Assembly (NCBI GenBank): GCA_943788135.1
Contig: CALSPC010000008.1
Coordinates: forward strand, 24,990 to 88,989
Origin: an uncultured Paracoccaceae bacterium
GTDB lineage: Bacteria; Bacteroidota; Bacteroidia; Flavobacteriales; Flavobacteriaceae
Length of the DNA stretch: 64,000 nt
Direction of reading: 5' to 3'
Positions 34,678-43,515 of this stretch are shown in pieces. The notes beneath the pieces were generated by a model. It was given only the letters and a program-made list of their open reading frames with translations. It was not told where the DNA came from and searched no databases. The first letter of the stretch is position 1. Each line of letters opens with the position of its first letter. A program made the position numbers and the translations under genes.

Positions 34678-35814
34678 TTAAATTGAAATGCAGTTTTTGA
34701 GCGCTTCTTCATAAATAGCTTCATAAAAAGGAACAATTTTGTGAATATCAAATTTTGTAGCTGTGACTTGTGCGCCGTGTTTAAATGTATTTAAAGTTGA
34801 ATCGGCTTTAAGGATCTTAAGAGCGTTTTGAGCCATTTCATCAATGGCGCCTACGGGACTTAAATAGCCTGAAACTCCTTCAATATTTACTTCTGGAATT
34901 CCTCCCGAATTACTTGAAATCACAGGTACACCAGAAGCCATAGCTTCTAATGCTGCTAATCCAAAACTCTCCGTTTCAGAGGGCAATAAAAATAAATCAC
35001 TAAAACATAATATTTTATCAACTTCACTACTGTTCCCCAAAAACACCACTTTATCTTCAATATTGTAAGTTTTACATAAGTGCTCGGCTTGTTTGCGTTC
35101 TGGCCCCTCGCCTACCATCATTAATTTTGCGGGTAATTCATTTTGAATTTTATAAAAAATCTCAATCACATCTGCAATACGTTTTACAGGTCTAAAATTA
35201 CTCACATGCGTTATAACACGTTCTTCTGGACGGGCTAAAAGATCGCGATCACAATCTGTATACGTTGTTTTATATTTTTCAAGATCTATAAAATTGGGAA
35301 CAACTTTAATTTCTTTTTGTGTATTAAATAAACGTTGGGTAACTTCTTTTAGGTTTTGAGAAACAGACGTCACAGCATCTGATTTATTAATACTAAATGT
35401 CACAGCGGTCTTATAGAACGGGTGACTGCCTACTAAGGTCACGTCAGTTCCATGTAAAGTGGTTACGATGGGGACGTTTATGCCCTCTTCATGAAGCATT
35501 TTTTTGGCCATATAGGCTGCATAGGCATGCGGAATGGCATAATGCACATGCAAGACATCGATGTTGTGGATTTTGACCATATCGACCAATTTACTAGACA
35601 ACGCCAATTCATAAGGTTGGTAATGAAATAAGGGATATTCCGGAACATTAACCTCGTGAAAATGCACATTGGAACTTAACAATTCTAAACGTACCGGTTG
35701 ACTGTAAGTAATGAAATGAATTTCATGTCCTTTACGGGACAATTCTAAGCCGAGTTCGGTGGCCAGAACGCCACTACCACCAAATGTTGGATAACACACA
35801 ATCCCTATATTCAT
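34678..35814 (-). CDS. bshA: N-acetyl-alpha-D-glucosaminyl L-malate synthase (bacillithiol)
   Basis: 378 residues, GT-B glycosyltransferase of family GT4. It opens IGIVCYPTFGGSGVLATELG, the BshA signature, with HVHYAIPHAYAAYMAK in the N-lobe. The C-lobe UDP-sugar site is SETESFGLAALEAMASGVPV, followed by GGIPEV. It joins GlcNAc from UDP-GlcNAc to L-malate, the first step of bacillithiol synthesis, the low-molecular-weight thiol of many flavobacteria. It starts one base after the upstream GH3 gene stop, so they form an operon. bshB and bshC are not in the window. Confidence 0.92.
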   Translation of the reverse strand: MNIGIVCYPTFGGSGVLATELGLELSRKGHEIHFITYSQPVRLELLSSNVHFHEVNVPEYPLFHYQPYELALSSKLVDMVKIHNIDVLHVHYAIPHAYAAYMAKKMLHEEGINVPIVTTLHGTDVTLVGSHPFYKTAVTFSINKSDAVTSVSQNLKEVTQRLFNTQKEIKVVPNFIDLEKYKTTYTDCDRDLLARPEERVITHVSNFRPVKRIADVIEIFYKIQNELPAKLMMVGEGPERKQAEHLCKTYNIEDKVVFLGNSSEVDKILCFSDLFLLPSETESFGLAALEAMASGVPVISSNSGGIPEVNIEGVSGYLSPVGAIDEMAQNALKILKADSTLNTFKHGAQVTATKFDIHKIVPFYEAIYEEALKNCISI

Positions 35815-35815
35815 A

Positions 35816-38731
35816 TTATTCTATAATTGATTCGTAGATTAAACGTTGTATTTCTGTTCTAATATTTTCTTTTAAAAGCCGGTTCGAATCGGAATTTGGA
35901 TACGTTCTATTGGCCAAAAATACATAAACTATTTCTTCTTCAGGGTCTGCCCATGCATATGTTCCTGTAAATCCTGAATGTCCAAAACTGGTCATCGACA
36001 AACAGCCACATGTAGGCCCTTCATCTTCGAGTTGTGGTTTATCAAAACCAACCCCTCTTCGGTTGTCTTGCGTACAATAATGACACGTATTAAATTTATT
36101 AAAAGTTTCAGAAGAAAAATAACGATCTCCCCCGTATTCGCCCTGCTGTAAATACATCTGCATCAGTTTTGCTACATCGTTGGCATTACTAAATAAGCCA
36201 GCATGACCACCAACACCATCTTGCATTGCAGCACCCATGTCATGGACATAGCCATGCACAATATCATAACGAAAATAATCATCTAGTTCTGTAGGAATAA
36301 TGTGATTTTTTTTAACGTTTTTTAAAGGTCTATACATTGAGAAATTAGCGCCAATAGAATTATAAAAGCGTTGCTGTACTAATTTATCTAAGGGTAGTTT
36401 GTAATGGTTCTCTATAATTAATTTCAAGATATAATATGGCATATCACTGTATCGATATTTTTTTTCCTCAAGTAATTCTGAATCAAGAATTTGTATTTGA
36501 ATACTGTCTCTAAAATCTTTACGTAGATATAACTGATCTTTGATCTGAATGGGGAATTTTTTGGAATATTTTTTTCTATAAAACTTCGGATTTCGCTTTT
36601 GAGTAACCGAATCTAATGTAGATTCATAAAATGGTATCCAGGGCTTTAGTTGAGCAAAATGCGAAAGCATTTCTTGAATTGTAATGGCGTCTTTATTGGA
36701 GTTTTTATAAGAAGGTAACAAGTCTCCGAGCGTGGATTCTAAGCGTATTACTCCTGAATCTACCAGCTCCATAAGTAAAGGTAGGGTGGCTAGTATTTTG
36801 GTAAGTGAGGCCACGTCATACAGGTCTTTATGAGTAACCTTTAAGGTTTTTTTGTACGTATGATGTCCAAAAGTTTTGTCATAAATCACCTTACCTTTTC
36901 TAGCAACTAACAGCTGAACACCTGGGGTCATTTTTTCGGAAATGGCATACTCAACAATAGAATCTATCTTCTGTAAACGCACTGCATCGATTCCAACTGC
37001 TTCTGGCAACCCATAGGTTAATCGGTTTAAAGCGGGTGTTGAAATGCCGTGACCCGCACTAAAATCTGGACCACAACTTACGGGCAGATGGCCTTTGGCG
37101 GGTAAGGCTCCAAATATTATTTGTGCCGCTTTTTGTTGCGCTATTGGGCTATTTTGATACGCCATAAGAATGCTTTCAAAATTTTCAACAGTCATAAAAT
37201 CATTTAAAGCATAAGGCTTTGCAAAAACTGTTAAAATCACAGTATTGGTGCGCGCAATTTCATAAAGCCATACCAATTCTTTATCTGTAAATTGATGCGA
37301 TTTCCAAGGACTAGCATTGGACGTATGTAAACCAACAATCACTGTGTTATACTGACGCAAAGCAGCTATTAATTCGTCTAAATTCTTTGCAGTAACGGTA
37401 TCTACATTTGTGTATTTATTTAGCATGTCCACAAAAGGGGCGGATTTATCATTCCCCATACCAACATAGGCAACCTTGTGGAGTTCTAAATTTTTTAGTG
37501 GTAAAATTTGTTTTTGATTTTGAACCAAAGTGATGGCATTTTCCATCAATTTTCCATATAACAAATCGTCTTTTTGGCGGTTCAAATCTGCAACTAAATT
37601 AGTGGTATCAATAGGTTCAAACTGCTGTAATCCGACTTTGTATTTTGCTTTTAATATTTTCTTTACCGAATGTGCTAGGCGTTGCTCGGAAATAACTCCA
37701 GTCTCTACCGCTTTATGCAAGGTTTCAATCCCTTGACTAACATCATTGGACATGAGCATCACATCATTTCCTGCTAAAAAAGCTTGTAAATCAATCTCTC
37801 CAGGGTTACTAAAATTAGAAGCACCTTTCATACTTAGAGCATCTGTGAAAATCAAGCCTTTAAACCCTAATTTTTCTTTTAATAGTTCTGTAACAATTGG
37901 ATAGGATAAAGACGATGGATAATTGGGTCTAGACTCCAAATTGGGCACATTTAAGTGGGCAACCATAACCGAAGACAATCCTTTTGATAAGAGTTTTTTG
38001 TAGGGATATAATTCTAAGGAATCTATGCGTTTAGCCGAGAAATTAATTGTTGGTAGGGTTTTATGCGAATCGGTACTGGTGTCGCCATGACCAGGAAAAT
38101 GTTTGGCATTTGCCAATACGCCAGCGCTTTGCATCCCTTCCATAAACGCTATTGACCTTTTGGTTACTGCTTCTTTTTCTTCACCAAAAGAACGGTTTCC
38201 GATAATCGGATTTTTGGGGTTGGTATTAATATCCACTACAGGAGCAAAATTAAAATGCACGCCAATTCGTTTGCAATGCTCCCCTATTTGTACGCCTGTT
38301 TGACGTATCAGATCTAAATTCTTTACAGCGCCCAAAGTCATGTTCCATGGAAAAGCATAGGTAGAGTCCAAACGCATGCTTAGTCCCCACTCAGCATCCA
38401 TACCGACCAGTAGCGGGATTTTTGAAGCCCCTTGTAATTCATTGTTTAGGTGAGCTTGACGAACAGGCCCACCTTTGGAGAAAATAACACCACCAATGTG
38501 ATGTGTTTTAATTTGATTTAGAACCGATGCTTTGGTTTTTTGATCTTGACTAGAAAACACCTGAACCATGTATAACTGCCCAATTTTTTCTTTTAAATTA
38601 AGTGAATTATAGATACTGTCAACCCATATTTTTTGCTGTTCTAAATCTGTGACATCTAAAGGAGAAATAGAATCTTGAGCACTTAGTGAGAGTGAAAAAA
38701 TAAAACAAAGGAGTATAAAAAAATGGCGCAT
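35816..38731 (-). CDS. GH3 beta-N-acetylhexosaminidase fused to a beta-lactamase-family domain
   Basis: 971 residues. The signal peptide is 1-18 (ending SLSA). Residues about 35-390 are a GH3 catalytic domain with the NagZ hallmark AKHFPGHGDTSTDSH (209-223), including the His/Asp acid-base pair, and the nucleophile region IFTDALSMKGA (about 300). A GH3 C-terminal domain follows to about 570. Residues about 590-971 are a class C beta-lactamase-like domain with the S-x-x-K motif ASLTK (Ser near 641) and the late FGHSGFTGT. It is probably a periplasmic enzyme of peptidoglycan turnover acting on both sugar and peptide. Immediately upstream of bshA. Confidence 0.88.
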   Translation of the reverse strand: MRHFFILLCFIFSLSLSAQDSISPLDVTDLEQQKIWVDSIYNSLNLKEKIGQLYMVQVFSSQDQKTKASVLNQIKTHHIGGVIFSKGGPVRQAHLNNELQGASKIPLLVGMDAEWGLSMRLDSTYAFPWNMTLGAVKNLDLIRQTGVQIGEHCKRIGVHFNFAPVVDINTNPKNPIIGNRSFGEEKEAVTKRSIAFMEGMQSAGVLANAKHFPGHGDTSTDSHKTLPTINFSAKRIDSLELYPYKKLLSKGLSSVMVAHLNVPNLESRPNYPSSLSYPIVTELLKEKLGFKGLIFTDALSMKGASNFSNPGEIDLQAFLAGNDVMLMSNDVSQGIETLHKAVETGVISEQRLAHSVKKILKAKYKVGLQQFEPIDTTNLVADLNRQKDDLLYGKLMENAITLVQNQKQILPLKNLELHKVAYVGMGNDKSAPFVDMLNKYTNVDTVTAKNLDELIAALRQYNTVIVGLHTSNASPWKSHQFTDKELVWLYEIARTNTVILTVFAKPYALNDFMTVENFESILMAYQNSPIAQQKAAQIIFGALPAKGHLPVSCGPDFSAGHGISTPALNRLTYGLPEAVGIDAVRLQKIDSIVEYAISEKMTPGVQLLVARKGKVIYDKTFGHHTYKKTLKVTHKDLYDVASLTKILATLPLLMELVDSGVIRLESTLGDLLPSYKNSNKDAITIQEMLSHFAQLKPWIPFYESTLDSVTQKRNPKFYRKKYSKKFPIQIKDQLYLRKDFRDSIQIQILDSELLEEKKYRYSDMPYYILKLIIENHYKLPLDKLVQQRFYNSIGANFSMYRPLKNVKKNHIIPTELDDYFRYDIVHGYVHDMGAAMQDGVGGHAGLFSNANDVAKLMQMYLQQGEYGGDRYFSSETFNKFNTCHYCTQDNRRGVGFDKPQLEDEGPTCGCLSMTSFGHSGFTGTYAWADPEEEIVYVFLANRTYPNSDSNRLLKENIRTEIQRLIYESIIE

Positions 38732-39018
38732 AACGGTTTTAATAAGGCGACTTATAAATTCATTACCAAATTACTATTTTTAATAGAAATTCTGAACGTT
38801 TTTAAGAGCAATTTAATAGTTGTATTTAATTTTACTTCAATCAAACTTTATAAGTTGATAATTATGAACGAATTAGCAATGAAATGGTTTGTATTAGAGA
38901 CTAATTATAATTACTTATTGCAATATTGACAACATCAATGGCATGAGGAACTCAGTCCCCAAATTTTGTACTATATTTAAGCTGTATTTTAATAGTAAAC
39001 GCAAAAACCCAAAAAGCT

Positions 39019-39501
39019 ATGACACTATCTGAAGTAAAATTAGTATTAAAACAATTAGACACTATTGGATTTCAACTCCCTAATGGTCAATTAGTCCCCA
39101 AACATTTTCATGTCACTGAAGTAGGAACAATCACAAAGGCGTTTATTGATTGTGGGGGCACCGTTCGAAAAGAGGAAGTCGTTAACTTTCAACTTTGGAA
39201 TGCAGAAGACTATGACCACAGACTTCACCCCGAAAAACTATTACACATTATTGAGCTTTCTGAACAAATTCTAACTATTAAAGATTTAGAAATTGAAGTC
39301 GAATACCAAGGAGAAGTAGAAAATTCACCAACAATCGGTAAATTTGGACTTGATTTTGATGGTAAAAACTTTATACTAACTTCAAAAGAAACCAATTGTT
39401 TAGCACAAGACCAATGCGGAATTCCTGACAACAAGCAAAAAGTAAAGCTTTCAGATTTAAACGCAGAATCGTGTTGCGCTCCAAATAGCAACTGCTGTTA
39501 G
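39019..39501 (+). CDS. DUF6428 family protein (arsenic-resistance associated)
   Basis: 160 residues, no signal peptide. It begins MTLSEVKLVLKQLDTIGFQL with PNGQLVPKHFHVTEVG and has QLWNAEDYDHRLHPEKLLHI. The C-terminus is cysteine-rich: NCLAQDQCGIP and ESCCAPNSNCC. The HFHVTEVG and QLW blocks match DUF6428, which in Bacteroidota is usually found between arsR and arsenate reductase genes. The CC pairs could bind arsenite or metal. No other classical ars gene is present, but an ArsN-like acetyltransferase follows after 11 bases. Confidence 0.75.
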   Translation: MTLSEVKLVLKQLDTIGFQLPNGQLVPKHFHVTEVGTITKAFIDCGGTVRKEEVVNFQLWNAEDYDHRLHPEKLLHIIELSEQILTIKDLEIEVEYQGEVENSPTIGKFGLDFDGKNFILTSKETNCLAQDQCGIPDNKQKVKLSDLNAESCCAPNSNCC

Positions 39502-39512
39502 AATTTAGAGTT

Positions 39513-39995
39513 GTGGTATTCTCGAAAATTGACAAACATAATTTTAGTGCTGTTGCCGAAATTTATAAGACAGGCATCGATACTGGAAACGCCACCTTTG
39601 AAACCATAATTCCATCTTTTGAGGAATGGGATAAAAAACACTTGCCTTTTGGACGAATTGTTTTAGAAAAAGATGAAACCGTAATTGGTTGGGCGGCTTT
39701 ATCAAAAGTATCTGACCGTTGTGTCTATGAGGGAGTTGCCGAAGTTAGTATTTACACCGCTCTTCAAGGTAAAGGACTAGGAACATTACTTTTAAAACAA
39801 CTTATTAAAATTAGTGAATCCAAAGGAATTTGGACATTGCAATGTGGAATTATGCGTGAAAACATAGCAAGTATTAAGTTACATAAAAAATGCGGCTTTA
39901 GAATTATAGGATATCGCGAAAAAATTGGCAAACGCGATGGTGTATGGCGTGACAATATCATAATGGAACGAAGAAGTAAAATTGTTGGTGTTTAA
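39513..39995 (+). CDS. GNAT acetyltransferase, phosphinothricin/arsinothricin (ArsN-like) family
   Basis: 160 residues starting at GTG 39513. The Pat/ArsN signature is clear: IYKTGIDTGNATFET (near 18-32), IGWAALSKVSDRCVYEGVAE, the acetyl-CoA loop LQGKGLGTLLLKQLI, and a C-terminal LHKKCGFRIIGYREKIG. Enzymes of this group acetylate phosphinothricin, methionine sulfoximine or the arsenic antibiotic arsinothricin. The DUF6428 gene directly upstream favours an arsenic role, but the substrate cannot be decided from sequence alone. Confidence 0.78.
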   Translation: MVFSKIDKHNFSAVAEIYKTGIDTGNATFETIIPSFEEWDKKHLPFGRIVLEKDETVIGWAALSKVSDRCVYEGVAEVSIYTALQGKGLGTLLLKQLIKISESKGIWTLQCGIMRENIASIKLHKKCGFRIIGYREKIGKRDGVWRDNIIMERRSKIVGV

Positions 39996-40483
39996 ACGCA
40001 AAAAACTCGTATATCATCTTATTTTTAGGCTTTAGAAATAAGTTTTAACTACTTCTATTTTAATTTGTTTTCTTACAAAAAGAATGCCTTTGAGGGTACT
40101 ATTTTCTGTTTTATTTTTTTTTATTACATTTATGGAGAATTAAGACCCCAAATCTAATTCTTCGTAATACATAATTTTGAGTGAATTTTTAATGTTAGAA
40201 AATAAAATGTTTTACTCTGGTGTTTCCTTAATTTAAACATCTGTTAGTAGAGTGACATTTAGGGACTGTACTATTTTTGTCAAAAGGTTTAAGCTTAAAT
40301 CACCTAAATATCTACTACGGAATTTTCAAACTTTGATCGTGGGTTTGATTAACTTTGGAATGTTATTTGTAAACATCACTAAAAGTAAACGACAAATTAA
40401 ATACGTACGTTAAACATAATATTCAGCAGTGAACATAAACTATAAAACAGCTTTTAACCGTTAAAAATTAAACCTATAAATAC
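39996..40483. other. 488-base gene-free stretch with a third leader motif
   Basis: It contains the box TACATTTA (40125-40132) and the leader motif at 40144-40163, as in the two accessory islands, but no accessory gene follows before the SIMPL gene at 40484. A 19-codon hydrophobic ORF at 40084-40143 overlaps the box and is not convincing. The last 300 bases show no strong hairpin. Confidence 0.55.
40144..40163 (+). repeat. Leader motif, copy 3
   Basis: GACCCCAAATCTAATTCTTC, 11 bases after TACATTTA. It matches copies at 13689 and 29822. It lies 320 bases upstream of the SIMPL gene. Confidence 0.55.
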
Positions 40484-41176
40484 ATGAAAAATCATCTTAC
40501 AGCTGCCTTCTTTATTGCAAGCTCAATTCTTGGATTCTCTCAAACAAAAAATTTTATTGATCAACCCTATTTAGAAACAACTGCTAAGGTTGATTCTTTG
40601 GTACAACCTGATCGAATTTATTTATCTATTCTAATTCAAGAAAAAGAGGATCGAAACAAAACATCTGTAGAAACTCAGGAGCAACTGCTTGCAGAAGTTT
40701 TAGAAAATTTAGATATCGATCTTAAAAAACAATTAAAAATTGAAGACCTCGCTAGTAATTATAAAAAGTACTTTTTACGTAAAAAAAGTGTACTCAAGTC
40801 AAAAGCGTATGAATTGGTCGTCTATGACGGTCTCACAGCAAGCAAAGTATTAATCCATTTAGAAGCACAGGGCATTGCTAATGTGAATTTAACAAAAACA
40901 AAATACTCGAAAACAGAAGCCTTAAAAATGACTTTACGATCTAAAGCAATACGCAAAGCTAAAGCACAGGCGACAGCACTCGTTAATCCCTTAGGACAAC
41001 AGCTTGGTAAGGCTATTTATATTTCAGACAAGTATTATAACAATTCATATAGACCAAGAAATCTACAAATGAAGATGGCATATGATAACTCCCAAAAACT
41101 GGAATCTCCGATTGATATTGAATTTAATTCTCTTAAAATTGAAAGTGAAGTATTGGTTCGTTTCTCAATAAACTAA
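40484..41176 (+). CDS. SIMPL domain (DUF541) exported protein
   Basis: 230 residues. A signal peptide (1-19, ending LGFSQ) is followed by a SIMPL domain: LETTAKVDSLVQPDRIYLSI, YKKYFLRKKSVLKSKAYELV, and the helix KAIRKAKAQATALVNPLGQQLGKAIYI (family pattern A-R-x-K-A-x-x-L-A). SIMPL proteins are periplasmic or surface oligomers of poorly known role. It lies 7 bases upstream of the ogt-like gene on the same strand and has a long 5' region. Confidence 0.78.
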   Translation: MKNHLTAAFFIASSILGFSQTKNFIDQPYLETTAKVDSLVQPDRIYLSILIQEKEDRNKTSVETQEQLLAEVLENLDIDLKKQLKIEDLASNYKKYFLRKKSVLKSKAYELVVYDGLTASKVLIHLEAQGIANVNLTKTKYSKTEALKMTLRSKAIRKAKAQATALVNPLGQQLGKAIYISDKYYNNSYRPRNLQMKMAYDNSQKLESPIDIEFNSLKIESEVLVRFSIN

Positions 41177-41183
41177 TTAAATT

Positions 41184-41738
41184 ATGGCCCCAAAAAACAT
41201 AATTTTTATTCAGTACTTCAAAACACCAATAGGTGAGTTAATTGCTGGAAGCATTGAGAATCGAATATGCATATTAGATTTTAGGTACAGAAAAATGCGT
41301 GATGCTATAGACCAACGCATTCAATCAGGCCTAAATGCAATATATTTTGAAAAAGAGACCCCTATTTTACGAACACTGCGATTAGAATTAGAGGCCTACT
41401 TAAAAGGCGATCGAAAACAGTTTTCATGCGCTATTAAAATGGTAGGAAGTTCATTTCAATTAAAGGTATGGAACGCCTTACAGGCTATTCCATATGGTAC
41501 TACAATCTCTTATTTGGAGTTAGCACAACACCTAGGCAATAAAAATGCTGTCCGCGCAGTGGCTAGTGCAAATGGAGCTAATGCAATAGCACTCATTGTT
41601 CCATGTCACCGCGTCATTGGTGCCACAAATAAATTAGTAGGCTATGCTGGCGGACTTTCAACTAAAAAGAAATTATTAAAGTTAGAATTGGCTTTTTCTC
41701 GAAACCCAGAAGAACTTCCTTTTTGGGATTCTGAATAA
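41184..41738 (+). CDS. ogt: Methylated-DNA-[protein]-cysteine S-methyltransferase
   Basis: 184 residues. The acceptor cysteine is in IVPCHRVIG (about residue 141), followed by GYAGGLSTKKKLLKLE. The helix-turn-helix region reads GTTISYLELAQHLGNKNAVRAVASANGAN (split as SYLELAQHLG and AVRAVASANG). It transfers the alkyl group of O6-methylguanine to itself in a single-turnover repair. A C-terminal tail of about 20 residues is extra. It is convergent with the next gene, 7 bases apart. Confidence 0.93.
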   Translation: MAPKNIIFIQYFKTPIGELIAGSIENRICILDFRYRKMRDAIDQRIQSGLNAIYFEKETPILRTLRLELEAYLKGDRKQFSCAIKMVGSSFQLKVWNALQAIPYGTTISYLELAQHLGNKNAVRAVASANGANAIALIVPCHRVIGATNKLVGYAGGLSTKKKLLKLELAFSRNPEELPFWDSE

Positions 41739-41745
41739 ATTGACT

Positions 41746-42228
41746 TTAAACAAACCGGCTATGCCAGCTTTCTGAAGCTGGTACTTCCCAAAACTCAAGG
41801 TATTCTGCCTTAGAGTTTACAAGATTATTAAATACAATCGTGTTTTTGGAAACGGCTTTGTCTTTCGCCATTTTTTTAAAATCAATTAGAGATTTATAAG
41901 CCACATAATCGCCTTGTTTGTATGAAACATTCATCTTATCCATCAGGTCAACTTTATATATAGATTCTAAGTCTTGAATAAACTTTACTGAAGCATCAAT
42001 AGAGCAACCCGTTGCAGCATTAATTTGTTGATCCAAAGCAATAACGATAAAGCGTTTATATTTAATTTCAAAGCCGGCTTGTAAATCGGATCCATGCGCC
42101 GTCCAATTTTTTAAAAATAGGGTTAAGCTTTGCGTTATTTCCTCTACCTCTGCATCCGTAAACGACCGGTTACATTGATATATCCAGATACGAGCAGTTC
42201 CTGGCAGGCTATTAAAATTTACAAGCAT
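41746..42228 (-). CDS. Conserved Bacteroidota protein, unknown function
   Basis: 160 residues, no signal peptide or membrane segment. It opens NSLPGTARIWIYQCNRSFTD and has GFEIKYKRFIVIALDQQINAATGCSIDASV (split around ALDQ). Relatives are commonly labelled ABC transporter ATPase, but no Walker A, ABC signature or Walker B is present and the length is far too short, so that name is not supported. The compact shape with conserved Trp, Cys and Asp suggests a small enzyme or binding protein. It is the last gene of a six-gene leftward operon. Confidence 0.6.
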   Translation of the reverse strand: MLVNFNSLPGTARIWIYQCNRSFTDAEVEEITQSLTLFLKNWTAHGSDLQAGFEIKYKRFIVIALDQQINAATGCSIDASVKFIQDLESIYKVDLMDKMNVSYKQGDYVAYKSLIDFKKMAKDKAVSKNTIVFNNLVNSKAEYLEFWEVPASESWHSRFV

Positions 42229-42248
42229 ATGAGTTGGGCTTTATTATT

Positions 42249-43037
42249 CTATAAATCTTTTGCATTTGCGATCAGTTCTGCAACATCCATAACTTCTATC
42301 TGACCTTCAGCTTTGTTCTTTACACCATCGGTCATCATTGTATTACAAAATGGGCAACCAGCAGCAATAATATCGGGCTTGATTTCCATAGCCTGTTCGG
42401 TACGTTCGATGTTAATTTCTTTATTTCCCTGTTCAGCGTCTTTAAACATTTGAGCACCTCCTGCCCCACAACATAGGCCTTTTTTTCGACAATTTTTCAT
42501 TTCAACCAACTCGGCGTCTAACTTTTTAATCAAATCTCGAGGGGCTTCATATACGTCATTTGCACGTCCTAAATAACAAGGGTCATGAAACGTAATACGT
42601 TTACCTTTAAACTGCCCGCCTTCAATACTTAAACGGCCTTCATCTAATAAACTTTTAAGAAATTGGGTATGGTGCATCACTTGAAAATCGCCTCCCAAAG
42701 AAGGGTATTCATTTTTGAGTGTATTGAAACAATGCGGACAAGCAGTTACAATTTTTTTTACCTCATAAGCATTTAAGACTTCAATATTGGTAACGGCTTG
42801 CATTTGAAATAGAAATTCGTTCCCCGCTCGTTTTGCAGGATCGCCGGTACAGCTTTCTTCAGTCCCTAATACTGCAAATTCGACCTTGGCTTGGTGAAGT
42901 AATTTCACAAAAGCTTTGGTTATTTTTTTGGCACGATCATCAAAACTACCAGCACAACCTACCCAAAATAAAACTTCGGGTTGCTTGCCTAAGGCCGTAT
43001 ATTCGGCCATTGTGGGAACTTTTAATACTTCACTCAT
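42249..43037 (-). CDS. CCG-domain (Fe-S)-binding protein, HdrB/LutA-like
   Basis: 262 residues with two CCG-type cysteine blocks: an early VGCAGSFDDRAKK with CPHCFNTLKNEYP, and a later HDPCYLGRANDVYE, CRKKGLCCGAGGAQMF and AAGCPFCNTMM. The blocks resemble the non-cubane [4Fe-4S] site of heterodisulfide reductase HdrB/HdrD and LutA/GlpC. It is probably the cytosolic partner of the membrane ferredoxin-like protein at 43516, forming a quinone-linked electron-transfer pair. The substrate is not known. Same operon, 20 bases before the next gene. Confidence 0.82.
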   Translation of the reverse strand: MSEVLKVPTMAEYTALGKQPEVLFWVGCAGSFDDRAKKITKAFVKLLHQAKVEFAVLGTEESCTGDPAKRAGNEFLFQMQAVTNIEVLNAYEVKKIVTACPHCFNTLKNEYPSLGGDFQVMHHTQFLKSLLDEGRLSIEGGQFKGKRITFHDPCYLGRANDVYEAPRDLIKKLDAELVEMKNCRKKGLCCGAGGAQMFKDAEQGNKEINIERTEQAMEIKPDIIAAGCPFCNTMMTDGVKNKAEGQIEVMDVAELIANAKDL

Positions 43038-43047
43038 AATTTAAATA

Positions 43048-43494
43048 TTAATCATGCTGACCGTCGTCAAAAACTTCAATTGTAACTTCTTTTTCTACTA
43101 AATCAGTAAATTTACCATTATAACGGGTAGCTTTTACCAAATGATTATCGATCCAGTGGTAGTTTCCACCTCTTGGTTTTCCCATCAAAAGGCTGTGATA
43201 ATTGAAGCCATGTTGCTTCAACCAATTTTGAGTCACTTCTCTGTGCTCCTCAGTTCTTGAAGTAAAAAAGCAAATCATGTGCCCCTCTTCATACCAACTA
43301 TTACACGTTTTCAAAGCGTCTAAAAAAGGCAGGCAAGTGGCCATTCGTTCTGGTTCTTCATTGGGAACATCATCAGTGATAGTACCGTCAATATCAATCA
43401 AATAATTTTTAACACCGCCTGGAAGTACTGGGCTTATTAATTCTCCAGCTTCTACTTTTTCATGTAATAACTTATCGGCTTCTTCTCTTTTCAT
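43048..43494 (-). CDS. HAD-superfamily phosphatase-like protein
   Basis: 148 residues. Motif I is YLIDIDGTITDD (D34, D36); motif II is the serine or threonine in ICFFTSRTEEHR; a late MGKPRGGNYHWIDNH supplies motif III and IV-like residues. It lacks a cap domain. Relatives are sometimes called phosphoheptose isomerase, which the HAD motifs contradict. The substrate is unknown. It sits between the two Fe-S protein genes of the operon, with gaps of 10 and 21 bases. Confidence 0.7.
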   Translation of the reverse strand: MKREEADKLLHEKVEAGELISPVLPGGVKNYLIDIDGTITDDVPNEEPERMATCLPFLDALKTCNSWYEEGHMICFFTSRTEEHREVTQNWLKQHGFNYHSLLMGKPRGGNYHWIDNHLVKATRYNGKFTDLVEKEVTIEVFDDGQHD

Positions 43495-43515
43495 AATAAT
43501 TGTTTAGTATATAAT

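Noticed and set aside
38723..38929. 68-codon rightward ORF overlapping the 5' end of the GH3 gene
   Set aside because: AT-rich, no family resemblance, begins inside the antisense of the GH3 signal peptide, no promoter box in front.
40084..40143. 19-codon hydrophobic ORF upstream of leader motif copy 3
   Set aside because: Overlaps the TACATTTA box and has no conserved counterpart at the other two leader copies.
41746..42228. Naming this protein an ABC transporter ATPase
   Set aside because: No Walker A, signature or Walker B motif in 160 residues.
43048..43494. Naming this protein phosphoheptose isomerase
   Set aside because: DIDGT and the following HAD motifs contradict a SIS-fold isomerase.
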